The notes: generated by a model not told the origin, from the letters alone. A stretch of DNA of 13,636 nucleotides from Comamonas sp. (GCA_019236485.1 JAFAIY010000239.1:1-13636); one strand, 5' to 3'. Numbered from the stretch's first letter, positions 1 to 7,396 are shown. Numbers and translations are program-made.

Positions 1-132
1 GGGTTTTGCGGTTATGGTTGGGCTCTGCTGCGCAACTATTCGGATGCGCTGGCACGCAAGACCTTCCGCTTTTCCCTGATTCATCTGAGCCTGCTGTTTG
101 CAGCCTTGCTGGTGGATCACTACACAGCCTGA
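1..132 (+). CDS. cyoE: Haem O synthase (protohaem IX farnesyltransferase), C-terminal fragment
   Basis: This is the 3' end of a gene that starts before the window. Frame 1 is open from base 1 to a TGA at 130-132, giving 43 residues. The stretch [19 protein letters not shown] followed by a hydrophobic run ([12 protein letters not shown]) matches what I know of the end of CyoE/CtaB, the UbiA-family membrane prenyltransferase that turns haem B into haem O for terminal oxidases. The last residues form the end of a final membrane helix. The SCO-type gene 6 bases downstream supports a cytochrome oxidase biogenesis operon. The catalytic aspartate-rich motifs lie outside the window, so the call rests on the tail and the context. 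Confidence 0.82.
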   Translation, partial: GFCGYGWALLRNYSDALARKTFRFSLIHLSLLFAALLVDHYTA

Positions 133-138
133 CTGACC

Positions 139-744
139 ATGGACAAACGAGGTGCGCTGCGCGCATTGGGCGCGGCAACTCTGGCCTGCACGGCCGCTTT
201 GGCATTGACTGCCTGCAACAAGAACGAACAGCCCAAATTCCAGGGCGTGGATGTGACCGGGGCCGAATATGCCAAGGATATTCCGCTGGCCGACGTGAAC
301 GGCCGGCGCCGCAGCCTCAAGGACTTTTCCGGCAAGGTGGTGGCCGTGTTCTTCGGCTATACCCAGTGCCCCGATGTCTGCCCCACGACGCTGGGGGAAC
401 TGGTCGAGGTCAAGCAGGCCCTGGGCGCCGACGGGGACAAGCTGCAAGCCATCTTCGTCTCGCTGGATCCGGAGCGCGACACGCCTGAGATGCTCAAGGC
501 CTATCTGGCCAATTTCGACGACAGTTTTGTGGGCCTGCATGGCACGCCCGAAGAGATCGCGGCCGTGGCCAAGGATTTCAAGATCTTCTACAAGAAGGTG
601 CCGGGCAAGACCGAGGGCAGCTACACGCTGGACCATTCGGCGGGCACCTATCTGTACGACCCCCAGGGCCGTTTGCGCATCTACGAGCGCTATGGTGCGG
701 GCCCGCAGGTCCTGACCCAGGACGTCAAGGCCTTGCTGGGCTGA
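139..744 (+). CDS. SCO1/SenC/PrrC family copper chaperone lipoprotein
   Basis: A 201-residue thioredoxin-fold protein that is expected to deliver copper to, or reduce the cysteines of, the CuA centre of cytochrome c oxidase on the periplasmic side of the inner membrane. The N terminus has a charged start (MDKRGALR), a hydrophobic stretch and a lipobox (LTAC) with Cys26 as the likely lipidated residue. The copper-binding set is complete: Cys77 and Cys81 in the CPDVC motif after FFGYTQ, and His166 in TLDHSAGTYLYD. The conserved DPERDTP segment is at 110-116. The length is normal for the family. The ATG at 139 follows the cyoE stop by 6 bases, so translation is probably coupled. No strong ribosome binding site is visible. 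There is no clear terminator after the stop. Confidence 0.93.
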   Translation: MDKRGALRALGAATLACTAALALTACNKNEQPKFQGVDVTGAEYAKDIPLADVNGRRRSLKDFSGKVVAVFFGYTQCPDVCPTTLGELVEVKQALGADGDKLQAIFVSLDPERDTPEMLKAYLANFDDSFVGLHGTPEEIAAVAKDFKIFYKKVPGKTEGSYTLDHSAGTYLYDPQGRLRIYERYGAGPQVLTQDVKALLG

Positions 745-782
745 GTCCCGGTTAGCAAGCGTTTGCCAGCTGGGGAAACTCC

Positions 783-825
783 TTGTCACACATTCATCTT
801 TGATATAGCGCAAGCAGATTGCTTG
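783..825 (+). promoter_or_regulatory. Weak candidate promoter with adjoining dyad
   Basis: A possible -35 (TTGTCA, 783-788) and -10 (TATAGC, 804-809) are 15 bases apart, which is shorter than ideal. They are followed at once by a perfect dyad, CAAGCA-GAT-TGCTTG (811-825). The dyad could be an operator or a small hairpin near the transcription start of the downstream PAS-GGDEF-EAL gene. It lacks a T-run, so it is a poor terminator for the SCO gene. This is pattern matching only. Confidence 0.22.
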
Positions 826-963
826 TTACGCTGCGCATAGTTGGCGTCTCGAAACACTTGGTAGGGCCGGCCGCCCGGCTGCGGAAGCCGGCGGCAGGCC
901 TCTGATGCAGCATGGGGAGGTGCGGCACGCAGGAACGCCGGGGTGGATGCTAGGAGTGCGCAT

Positions 964-2757
964 ATGGGCGACTGCCCTTTTTCCTCATTGACGGAACCCG
1001 TTTCCACAGCGGCGCTGGTCGAATGCCATAACCGGCTGGCTCAGGCCCTGTCCGCCTGGGAGGCGGGAGCGGACCCGAGCGCCGCGCCGCTGCAGCGCTG
1101 GCTGCTGACCCAGCGCGAGCGCGATGCGCTGGACGCGGCTCCGGACGGCATTTTGCTGGTGGGGCGCGACGGCTGCATCGTCGCCGCCAATGCCGCCATG
1201 CTGGCCATCTCGGGCTATGAGCGCAGCGAGCTCGAGGGGCAGGGGCTGGACATTCTGCTGGCTCCGGACGTGCGCGCCACGCATGGCCACTATCTGCGCA
1301 GCTATTTTGCCCAGCCCTCGCGCCGGCCCATGGGCCTGGGCGGAGCGCTGTGGATGCAGCGCAAGCCGGGGGGCGCGATACCCGTGGACATCGCGCTGGG
1401 CTATTTCGGCCATGAGAGCCATGGGCTGGCCGTGGCCTTTGTGCGCGACGTGACCGAGCTCAGCCAGATGCAGCAGCGGCTGAAGTTCCAGGCCACGCGC
1501 GATACCTTGACGGGGCTCAACAACCGCTGGCAGTTCGGCCAAGACCTGCAGGAGCAGCTCAAGATCGCCCAGGCCAATGGCGATGCGCTGGCCCTGCTGC
1601 AGCTGGATCTGGACAACTTCAAGGCCATCAACGACGGCTATGGCCACGCGGCGGGCGACCAGTTGCTCCGGGAGGTGGCGCGGCGCCTCAAGGCTCAGCT
1701 GCGCAGCGAAGGCATTCTGGCGCGCCTGGGTGGCGACGAATTCATGCTGCTGCTGGTGGGGGAGGGCGCGACGCGCGCCAGGTTCTGGAGCGAGCAGATC
1801 CTTGCGGCGCTGGCCATGCCTTTCAAGCATGACGGCCTGGCGCTGGACTTCGGCGCCAGCATAGGCATTGCGCTCTATCCCGACAATGCGCAGTCGGGCG
1901 ACGACCTGATGCGGTTTGCCGACATGGCGATGTACAGCGCCAAGGCCCAGGGCCGGGGCAAGGCCGTGTTCTTCGAGCCCTGCATGGGCAAGGAGATGGC
2001 CGAGCGCGTGCTGCTGGCCGAGCGGCTGCGCATGGCGCTCGGCTATGGCGGCCTGCAGCTGCACTACCAGCCGCAGGTGGATGTGAAAACGGCCAGGGTG
2101 GTGGGCGTGGAAGCCCTGCTGCGCTGGAACGATCCCGTGCTCGGCAATGTGAGCCCCGCGCGCTTCATCCCCGTGGCCGAGGCCTCGGGCCAGATCGTGG
2201 CCCTGGGCAACTATGTGCTCGATGCGGCTTGCAAGCAGATCGCGGCCTGGCTCAAGGCCGGGACGCCGCTGCGCGTGGCCGTCAATCTGTCGGCCTATCA
2301 GCTGCGCCAGGTGAATCTGGTCGAGCAGGTCGCCGGCTGCCTGCAGCGGCACGAGGTGCCGCCGCAATGGCTGGAGCTCGAGGTGACGGAATCCCAGGCC
2401 ATGATCAACCCCGACCAGGGGCGCCAGGTGCTGGCCGAGCTGGCCGAACTGGGGGTCACGATTGCGCTGGACGACTTCGGCACCGGCCATTCGTCGCTGG
2501 CCTATCTGCAATACCTGCCGCTGCAGCGCGTCAAGCTGGGGCGCGAGTTCCTGCTGCCCTCGCCCTGCCGGGACCGGCTCATGGAGGGCATTGTCCACAT
2601 GGCCCATGCGCTGGATCTGGAAGTGGTCGCCGAGGGGGTGGAGCAGAGCGACCAGCTCCAGCTGCTGCGCGACATCGACTGCGAGTGCTTCCAGGGCTGG
2701 CTGCATTCCAGGGCCATGTCCGCCGACCAGATGCAGGCCTGGCTGGCCGTGGCCTGA
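964..2757 (+). CDS. PAS-GGDEF-EAL c-di-GMP signalling protein
   Basis: A probable cytoplasmic sensor with output domains for making and degrading cyclic di-GMP, 597 residues. I chose the ATG at 964 over an in-frame GTG at 943 because AGGAG (952-956) sits 7 bases before the ATG. Residues ~50-170 form a PAS domain (AAPDGILLVGRDGCIVAANAA, ending AVAFVRDVTE). Residues ~175-340 form a GGDEF domain with the intact motif LGGDEF at 255-260 and DLDNFKAIND before it. The product-binding I-site RxxD is RSEG at 247-250, so its Asp is lost. Residues ~350-597 form an EAL domain with EALLRW (383-388), Asn441, Glu473, DDFGTG (503-508), Lys524, Glu557 and Gln577. The usual KID motif reads KLG, so Gly526 replaces the Asp. 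No membrane segment is visible. Diguanylate cyclase activity is plausible, while phosphodiesterase activity is doubtful. The gene is monocistronic and converges on the gene at 2783. Confidence 0.93.
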   Translation: MGDCPFSSLTEPVSTAALVECHNRLAQALSAWEAGADPSAAPLQRWLLTQRERDALDAAPDGILLVGRDGCIVAANAAMLAISGYERSELEGQGLDILLAPDVRATHGHYLRSYFAQPSRRPMGLGGALWMQRKPGGAIPVDIALGYFGHESHGLAVAFVRDVTELSQMQQRLKFQATRDTLTGLNNRWQFGQDLQEQLKIAQANGDALALLQLDLDNFKAINDGYGHAAGDQLLREVARRLKAQLRSEGILARLGGDEFMLLLVGEGATRARFWSEQILAALAMPFKHDGLALDFGASIGIALYPDNAQSGDDLMRFADMAMYSAKAQGRGKAVFFEPCMGKEMAERVLLAERLRMALGYGGLQLHYQPQVDVKTARVVGVEALLRWNDPVLGNVSPARFIPVAEASGQIVALGNYVLDAACKQIAAWLKAGTPLRVAVNLSAYQLRQVNLVEQVAGCLQRHEVPPQWLELEVTESQAMINPDQGRQVLAELAELGVTIALDDFGTGHSSLAYLQYLPLQRVKLGREFLLPSPCRDRLMEGIVHMAHALDLEVVAEGVEQSDQLQLLRDIDCECFQGWLHSRAMSADQMQAWLAVA

Positions 2758-2782
2758 GCCGTCCATGGACCGGGCCGGGGAC

Positions 2783-3688
2783 CTAGGCGGCCTGCTGCGC
2801 CCTGGCCAGCTCGCGTGCGGGAATCGGCGCCTCGCCGCTGGCCATGCGCATCAGCAGCGAATGCAGCATCTCGGTCGACAGTCCGTGCAGCACCAGCCGG
2901 TAGGCCGCATACAGCGTGGACAGCGGCACCATGGGATGCTTGTTGTTGAGCAGCACCAGATGCTCGGGCGAGGCCAGAATCTTGGCGCAGTAGATGGCAA
3001 TGGTTTCGTCGAGCTGCAGCGAATTGCTGGCGCGCCAGAAGTCGTTGTCGGTCAGCAGCAACTGGTAGACCGGCGTGTAGATCTCGATGGCGCTTTGCAG
3101 GTCCAGCAGATTCAGCCTGCCGCGCGGCATGTCCTCCAGCCTGAGATCCGGATCGTGGATCATGGAGAAGTCCGGCTCCGGCACGGCGACCAGCTCCTGC
3201 CCGTTTTCGCGCAGCGCCTTGTTCAGGCGGATCACGAAGTTGAACAGATTCAGGTCGTGCCTGAGGAATAGCTCGTCCTTCACGTCGTCGATCTGCGTGG
3301 GCGTCAGCGGCGTGGTGCCGACCTTGGTCGGCGCGTTGGCGGCCACGAACTGCAGCACCTGCGAGCCCAGGTGGAAGTGCCGCATGATCAGCCAGTTGGC
3401 CTCGGGCGAGACGAATTTGTTCATGCTGAAGGCCAGCAGCCGGTGCAGCAGCATGGAGTGGGCCCAGCGCTTGGGCAGAAAGATCTTCAGCGCCTGGATC
3501 ACGATCATGCTAAGCCGTGCCAGCGGCCGGATGGCGGGCAGAAAGAACTGGCGCGATGCGCCGCTGCAGTCGCGCAGCCAGGCGGCCTTGACCTCGTCGG
3601 GCAGGGGCGTGCTCCGGTCCAGATACAGCGCCAGCCAGGGGCTGGGGTCGCGCTCGTCCCAGACATGGTCTATGAACTCGTTCTTCAT
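2783..3688 (-). CDS. Unrecognised protein, last gene of the ketosynthase/desaturase operon
   Basis: A 301-residue protein that I cannot assign to a function. It starts 12 bases after the ketosynthase stop with a strong ribosome binding site (GAGGAAGG), so it is translated from the same message. The N terminus is polar (MKNEFIDHVWDERDPSPW). Residues ~48-75 are rich in hydrophobic and basic residues (FFLPAIRPLARLSMIVIQALKI), which could be an amphipathic or membrane-associated helix. No signal peptide is evident. The middle has HFHLGSQVLQF and a helical segment with DDVKDELFLRHDLNLFNFVIRLN. The C-terminal half looks mostly alpha-helical. There are scattered His, Asp and Glu residues but no motif I can name. 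Its position suggests a partner, carrier or tailoring role for the lipid-like product. It could instead be an accessory membrane-binding protein. The gene itself is certain; its role is unknown. Confidence 0.85.
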   Translation of the reverse strand: MKNEFIDHVWDERDPSPWLALYLDRSTPLPDEVKAAWLRDCSGASRQFFLPAIRPLARLSMIVIQALKIFLPKRWAHSMLLHRLLAFSMNKFVSPEANWLIMRHFHLGSQVLQFVAANAPTKVGTTPLTPTQIDDVKDELFLRHDLNLFNFVIRLNKALRENGQELVAVPEPDFSMIHDPDLRLEDMPRGRLNLLDLQSAIEIYTPVYQLLLTDNDFWRASNSLQLDETIAIYCAKILASPEHLVLLNNKHPMVPLSTLYAAYRLVLHGLSTEMLHSLLMRMASGEAPIPARELARAQQAA

Positions 3689-3700
3689 CGGGCCTTCCTC

Positions 3701-5632
3701 TTACTCGGCCAGCACATGCTGGAACTGCATCAGATACATGGCCGCGGTGTGGCGCGCCGTCTGCAGGATGGCCTGCTGGGCCGTGCCCGCTCCGTTCAGC
3801 TCCAGCGCCATCTGCACGGCCAGCAGCCAGCGCTCCAGATGGTTCTCGTCGTTGGCGCCGTGATACTCAAGGAAGCGGAAGGCGTCGGGTGGCAGCGGCA
3901 GACTCTGGCGCAGCAGCGGCAGCAGGCTGGGCACGATGCGCTGGCCCGTGCCTTCGATGATGTAGATCGCGCCCAGCAGGCCTATGGGGTCGGGCGTGGC
4001 GGCCAGGCCGTGCAGATAGGCGTTGAGTGCCTCGCCGCCGGGGTTGCGGCGCAGCTTGGCGATATCGGTCTCGGTGCCGCCGGCCCTGAGGTAGTCGGCA
4101 TGCAGGATCTTGAAGTCGTGCTGTTCGTCGCTCGCATGCAGGTCGATCAGCGAGGCCAGGGCCGCATAGTCGCCGGTCAGCGAGGCCGCGCCCTCGCGCA
4201 TCCACAGGCTGCCTTCGCGCACCTGGGGAATCCAGTGGCTCATCCAGCGCACATAGTCGGCCGTCTGCAGCCGGCGCGTGCGTATGCGCTGCAGCAGCGG
4301 CGTGCGCCAGACACGCGAGCGGTAGTCCTGCCAGATGCTGGCCAGCTCGGTCAGCAGCGGCGCGAGCGCCGCGGGGGCCTGGGCCGGGTCGTGCGGCGCG
4401 GCGATGCTGGAGACATCGGGCAGCGCATCGTCGGCAATGGCTGCTGAGGCCTCGGTCTTATGAGGGAAAGCCGCCTGCTGTGCTTGTGCAGCGGGCGCGT
4501 CAGCCTCCACTTCCCATAGCATGTAGCCGGCCGTGAAGCGGCCCGACTCGGGAATGAAGCACAGCAGCGTGTCGCCGGCCTTCAGGCGCGAGCCTTGTTT
4601 CTGCAGGAACTCGGACAGCATGATGAAGATGGACGCCGCGCCGGTGTTGCCGCGCCAGGCCAGATTGCTCCACCAGCGCTCGCGCGGGATGGCCAGCTGG
4701 GCCTTGCCCAGTAAATCGTCGACCACGGGGATGAAGCGCTCCGACGAGTAATGGCAGAGAAAATGGTCTATGCCGCGCTCGGGCACCCAGCCCTTGTGGG
4801 CCAGGTCCGCGTACTCATGGATGCAGACGTCGAACAGATGCGGCAGCAGGCGTATGTCCTGGCGCAGCGCCAGCGCGCCGGCGGCCTCGGCATCGCCCCA
4901 GGCCGGGAAGTCCAGATGGCTTTTGCTGCGGTCGGCCGTCATGCCCAGCTGCATGCACACGGGATAGTCGCCCGCAAAGCTGCGCAAATGGGTCCATTTG
5001 AGCTTGAGGCGCAGGCCGCCGGCCTGGGGCAAGGCCTTGGGGCCGCCCAGCAGCACGGCGCCCGCGCCGTCGGACAGCATCCAGCGCAGAAAGTGGGCGT
5101 CGAAATCCGTGTCATAGCTTTGCGCCGCAAAGCGCGAGCGCTTGAACAGCCGCGACGGCATCTCGCTGGCCACCGACAGGGCCAGGCTGTGCGCGCCGCT
5201 TTCCACGGCCATGGCGGCCGCCTGCATGGCGCCCACGCTGGCCGCGCACACGCCGTGAACCGACAGCGTCTCCATGGGAGGCGCGGCCATTTCGCCCTGG
5301 ATCATGCTCGCGAAGCCGGGCATCAGCGCATCGCCGCCCGAGGAGCCGCTGGAGAGAAAGCCGATATCGGCCAGCGTCTTGCCGGCGCCGTCCAGCGTGG
5401 ACTGTATGGCCGAGGCCGCCATCTGCGCATTGCTGAACACGGTATGGCCCGCGCCGTCGATCGCATAGTGGCGGGTCTGGATGCCGTTTTCGGCGAGTAT
5501 GCGGCGCTTGATGCGCTCGGAGATGCGGTTCAGAGGGGCAACGAACGCATCCATGCCGGCGTTGTCCACCGGGGCGCCGGGCAGAAACATTCCGGCAGAC
5601 TGCAGATAGACGTTCGAATAGGCAACAGGCAT
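3701..5632 (-). CDS. KAS III-type ketosynthase fused to a haem-oxygenase-like diiron oxidase domain
   Basis: A 643-residue two-domain protein. Residues 1 to ~375 are a thiolase-fold ketosynthase of the FabH/DarB type, with catalytic Cys129 (VHGVCAASVGAM), His294 (CHYSSERF) and Asn329 (RGNTGAASI), the complete Cys-His-Asn triad. Such enzymes condense an acyl thioester with malonyl-ACP or a second acyl chain. Residues ~376-425 are an Ala/Pro-rich linker (bases ~4360-4507). Residues ~426-643 resemble the PF14518-type iron-containing redox enzymes related to UndA and TenA/PqqC folds. Candidate metal ligands are Glu473 or Glu480, Glu503/His505 (SDEQHDF), Glu560 (YIIEGTGQ) and the H-x3-D-x2-H motif His591-Asp595-His598. 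A GAGG ribosome binding site lies 4 bases before the ATG, 16 bases after the desaturase stop. The ketosynthase is certain. The diiron domain is inferred from its motif pattern. The substrate is unknown. Confidence 0.88.
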   Translation of the reverse strand: MPVAYSNVYLQSAGMFLPGAPVDNAGMDAFVAPLNRISERIKRRILAENGIQTRHYAIDGAGHTVFSNAQMAASAIQSTLDGAGKTLADIGFLSSGSSGGDALMPGFASMIQGEMAAPPMETLSVHGVCAASVGAMQAAAMAVESGAHSLALSVASEMPSRLFKRSRFAAQSYDTDFDAHFLRWMLSDGAGAVLLGGPKALPQAGGLRLKLKWTHLRSFAGDYPVCMQLGMTADRSKSHLDFPAWGDAEAAGALALRQDIRLLPHLFDVCIHEYADLAHKGWVPERGIDHFLCHYSSERFIPVVDDLLGKAQLAIPRERWWSNLAWRGNTGAASIFIMLSEFLQKQGSRLKAGDTLLCFIPESGRFTAGYMLWEVEADAPAAQAQQAAFPHKTEASAAIADDALPDVSSIAAPHDPAQAPAALAPLLTELASIWQDYRSRVWRTPLLQRIRTRRLQTADYVRWMSHWIPQVREGSLWMREGAASLTGDYAALASLIDLHASDEQHDFKILHADYLRAGGTETDIAKLRRNPGGEALNAYLHGLAATPDPIGLLGAIYIIEGTGQRIVPSLLPLLRQSLPLPPDAFRFLEYHGANDENHLERWLLAVQMALELNGAGTAQQAILQTARHTAAMYLMQFQHVLAE

Positions 5633-5648
5633 AAATCCTCAACAGGTT

Positions 5649-6581
5649 TTACTGGACAGCTTCGGGCGGCATTTGCGGCCGGGTTCGGGCTGCGGGCCGG
5701 ACCAGACCCAGCACAAACACGCGCCCCATATAGGGCAGCAACCCACCCTCGTTCAGGGCGGGGGTGACCCGCTGGCGGTAGATCCGGTCGTGCAGCGTGC
5801 TTAGCTCGGACCAGTGCGCATGCGGGCACTCGTGGTGTGCGGTGTGCAGGCCAATATTAAAAAGCAGGGGGTTGACCAGCCCCTCGAAGTTGCGCGCGTA
5901 GTTCAGCTCGATACCCGGAGTATTGCGCTGCGCCCTGGACAGCGGTCTGCCGTCAGCATGGGCATGCTGCAGATAGTTGGTGGCCAGCAGCCAGTGCAGG
6001 CCGTGGAGCTGGGGCAGGATCACGAAGAGCAGGGCTTTCTGCCAGTCCAGCCAGAGAAAAAAGCCCCAGCTGCTCAGCCACAGCAGGTACTGCCCCATGC
6101 AGTAGCGGAAGGCTCCGGGCCAGTGCCGGCGCAGATTGCTCAGCCAGCGAAAGAACAGAGGGTAGAGCATCCAGGCGGCCTGCAGCGGATGGATCAGATA
6201 GCCCCATAGGTGGTTGGTGTCGCCGCCGAACTCGGGGCGGTAGGTGCGTGCCACATCCCTGGGGCCGTGCCGGAAGCGGTGATGGTTGCCCACATGGGCG
6301 GGCCAGAACACAAAGGTCGGATGGCCTTGCAGCAGCGTGAGCCAGTAGTCGGTAAAGCGGTTGGTCCAGCGGCCCCACCACATGCGCACATGGGTGTGGT
6401 TGTGGTGTATCACCCCCACGCCCAGCGTCAGGAACAGCTCCAGCGCATAGAGCACGAAGTTGAAGCCATGGCTCCACTGCCACCAGACCAGCAGCGGCAT
6501 GAGCAGCATGTAGAAAACGGATTGCCAGTCGCGCCAGTGGCGCAGGCTGGGCAGCAGGCGCCGGCCGGGATGTTTGCGCAT
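5649..6581 (-). CDS. Membrane fatty acid desaturase family protein
   Basis: A 310-residue integral membrane protein with the histidine boxes of the fatty acid desaturase superfamily, which bind two irons and use O2 to introduce a double bond or hydroxyl group into acyl chains. Box 1 is HHNHTH (59-64), box 2 is HVGNHH (96-101) with a further His at 105, and box 3 is HTAHH (246-250). Extra His residues in NYLQHAH (206, 208) and PHAH (254, 256) fit the third cluster. Hydrophobic segments lie around residues 20-57, 125-148 and 160-200. The ATG directly follows the TGA of the upstream gene with no spacer and no obvious ribosome binding site, which points to termination-reinitiation coupling. The next gene, a ketosynthase, suggests the substrate is the acyl starter or the condensed product. 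Regiochemistry cannot be read from sequence. Confidence 0.9.
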   Translation of the reverse strand: MRKHPGRRLLPSLRHWRDWQSVFYMLLMPLLVWWQWSHGFNFVLYALELFLTLGVGVIHHNHTHVRMWWGRWTNRFTDYWLTLLQGHPTFVFWPAHVGNHHRFRHGPRDVARTYRPEFGGDTNHLWGYLIHPLQAAWMLYPLFFRWLSNLRRHWPGAFRYCMGQYLLWLSSWGFFLWLDWQKALLFVILPQLHGLHWLLATNYLQHAHADGRPLSRAQRNTPGIELNYARNFEGLVNPLLFNIGLHTAHHECPHAHWSELSTLHDRIYRQRVTPALNEGGLLPYMGRVFVLGLVRPAARTRPQMPPEAVQ

Positions 6582-7313
6582 TCAGCGGGGATCGGAGGAC
6601 TTGACCTGGGTGCGCATGAACCGGTCCATGAAGGCCAGCGAAAAGCCGTAATTGCCGGCCGGGCGCGCATGATGCAGATGGTGGCGGCGGCTGGCGGCCA
6701 GCAGATGGCTGTCCGAGACCCGGGGGAAGAAGTCGTAGTTGGAATGGCCTATCGTATTGAGGATCAGGCTCAGCACGGGCACCGAGGCCAGCGACCAGAA
6801 GCTGAAGTCATGTACCACCATGGGAAGCAGGATGATGTTGCCCAGCATCAGCGCCTCGACGGGGTGAAAGCTGTAGGTAGACCAGGGCGTGGTCACCGTG
6901 GAGCGATGGTGATCGCCGTGATAGCGCACCAGTTGGCGGGTGTGCAGCAGGCGGTGGTTGACCCAGAAATGCACCTCGTTCCAGAGCAGCAGGGCCAGGA
7001 TTTCCAGCGCTATGCGTCCCGCGCCGGCCGTGGGCGACAGATGTGCCCAGCCCAGCTTGAGAAAGCCCCAGGGCACGATCGTGCCCAGGCCGAAGACCAG
7101 GACGGAATTGAAGGACAGGCGCCGCTCGCGCTGCAGCTGATCGGGCTTGAGCGGGCGCGTATCCAGCGTCCGCCCCAAACCGTGGCGCGCCAGCCAGCGC
7201 GTGAATGCGCTCATGCCCCAACCGCCCAGCAGATAGAGCGTGCCGAAAGAAACCAGCCCCAGTGCCATGACTTGCCAGGCATTGAGCTGTATGAACCAGG
7301 TACCAGCGTCCAT
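6582..7313 (-). CDS. Sterol desaturase/fatty acid hydroxylase superfamily membrane protein
   Basis: A 243-residue membrane protein of the ERG3/PF04116 type, non-haem diiron enzymes that hydroxylate or desaturate lipids. The histidine pattern is complete: HFWVNHRLLH (115-124), HGDHH (132-136), His190 in GHSNYDFFP, and HHLHH (211-215). Hydrophobic segments near residues 10-32, 68-90, 100-118 and 155-188 fit a multi-pass topology. In prokaryotes, family members often act on fatty acids, carotenoids or alkyl chains rather than sterols, so the sterol label should not be taken literally. It is the first gene of the operon. GGAG lies 5 bases before the ATG, and a long dyad begins about 40 bases upstream. 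Its stop abuts the start of the desaturase gene. Confidence 0.9.
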   Translation of the reverse strand: MDAGTWFIQLNAWQVMALGLVSFGTLYLLGGWGMSAFTRWLARHGLGRTLDTRPLKPDQLQRERRLSFNSVLVFGLGTIVPWGFLKLGWAHLSPTAGAGRIALEILALLLWNEVHFWVNHRLLHTRQLVRYHGDHHRSTVTTPWSTYSFHPVEALMLGNIILLPMVVHDFSFWSLASVPVLSLILNTIGHSNYDFFPRVSDSHLLAASRRHHLHHARPAGNYGFSLAFMDRFMRTQVKSSDPR

Positions 7314-7352
7314 GAAGGCTCCAAAAGCGGTGGCGCTGCCCCAGATGAAACA

Positions 7353-7396
7353 ATGCGCCCGATGACATAGCGTAAACGTATGCCGGTCGGGCGCAT
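7353..7396 (-). promoter_or_regulatory. 44-base dyad in the leader of the lipid operon
   Basis: Two perfect 10-base inverted arms, ATGCGCCCGA (7353-7362) and TCGGGCGCAT (7387-7396), flank a 24-base spacer. The spacer contains a nested, nearly symmetric core, CATAgCGT-aa-ACGTATG, with one extra G. The whole element lies 40-83 bases upstream of the first operon gene. It could be an operator for a dimeric or tetrameric repressor, or a leader hairpin. On the - strand only a weak T-rich run (TGTTTC) follows it, so it is not a convincing terminator. Confidence 0.5.

Noticed and set aside
985-2766. A 593-codon open frame antisense to the PAS-GGDEF-EAL gene
   Set aside because: Its translation is rich in His, Gln, Leu and Arg with no domain motif, as expected for the antisense shadow of a GC-rich gene. 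The + strand protein has clear domains.
2761-2770. Palindrome GTCCATGGAC between the convergent genes ending at 2757 and 2783
   Set aside because: Short, no T-run on either strand, and likely by chance. Not supported as a bidirectional terminator.
4751-5767. A 338-codon + strand open frame opposite the ketosynthase
   Set aside because: Low-complexity Arg/Ala/Gly/His-rich translation without motifs. The - strand frame carries the catalytic triad.
6210-7370. A 386-codon + strand open frame opposite the desaturase and hydroxylase genes
   Set aside because: It spans two real - strand genes with complete His boxes, and its own translation has no recognisable family.
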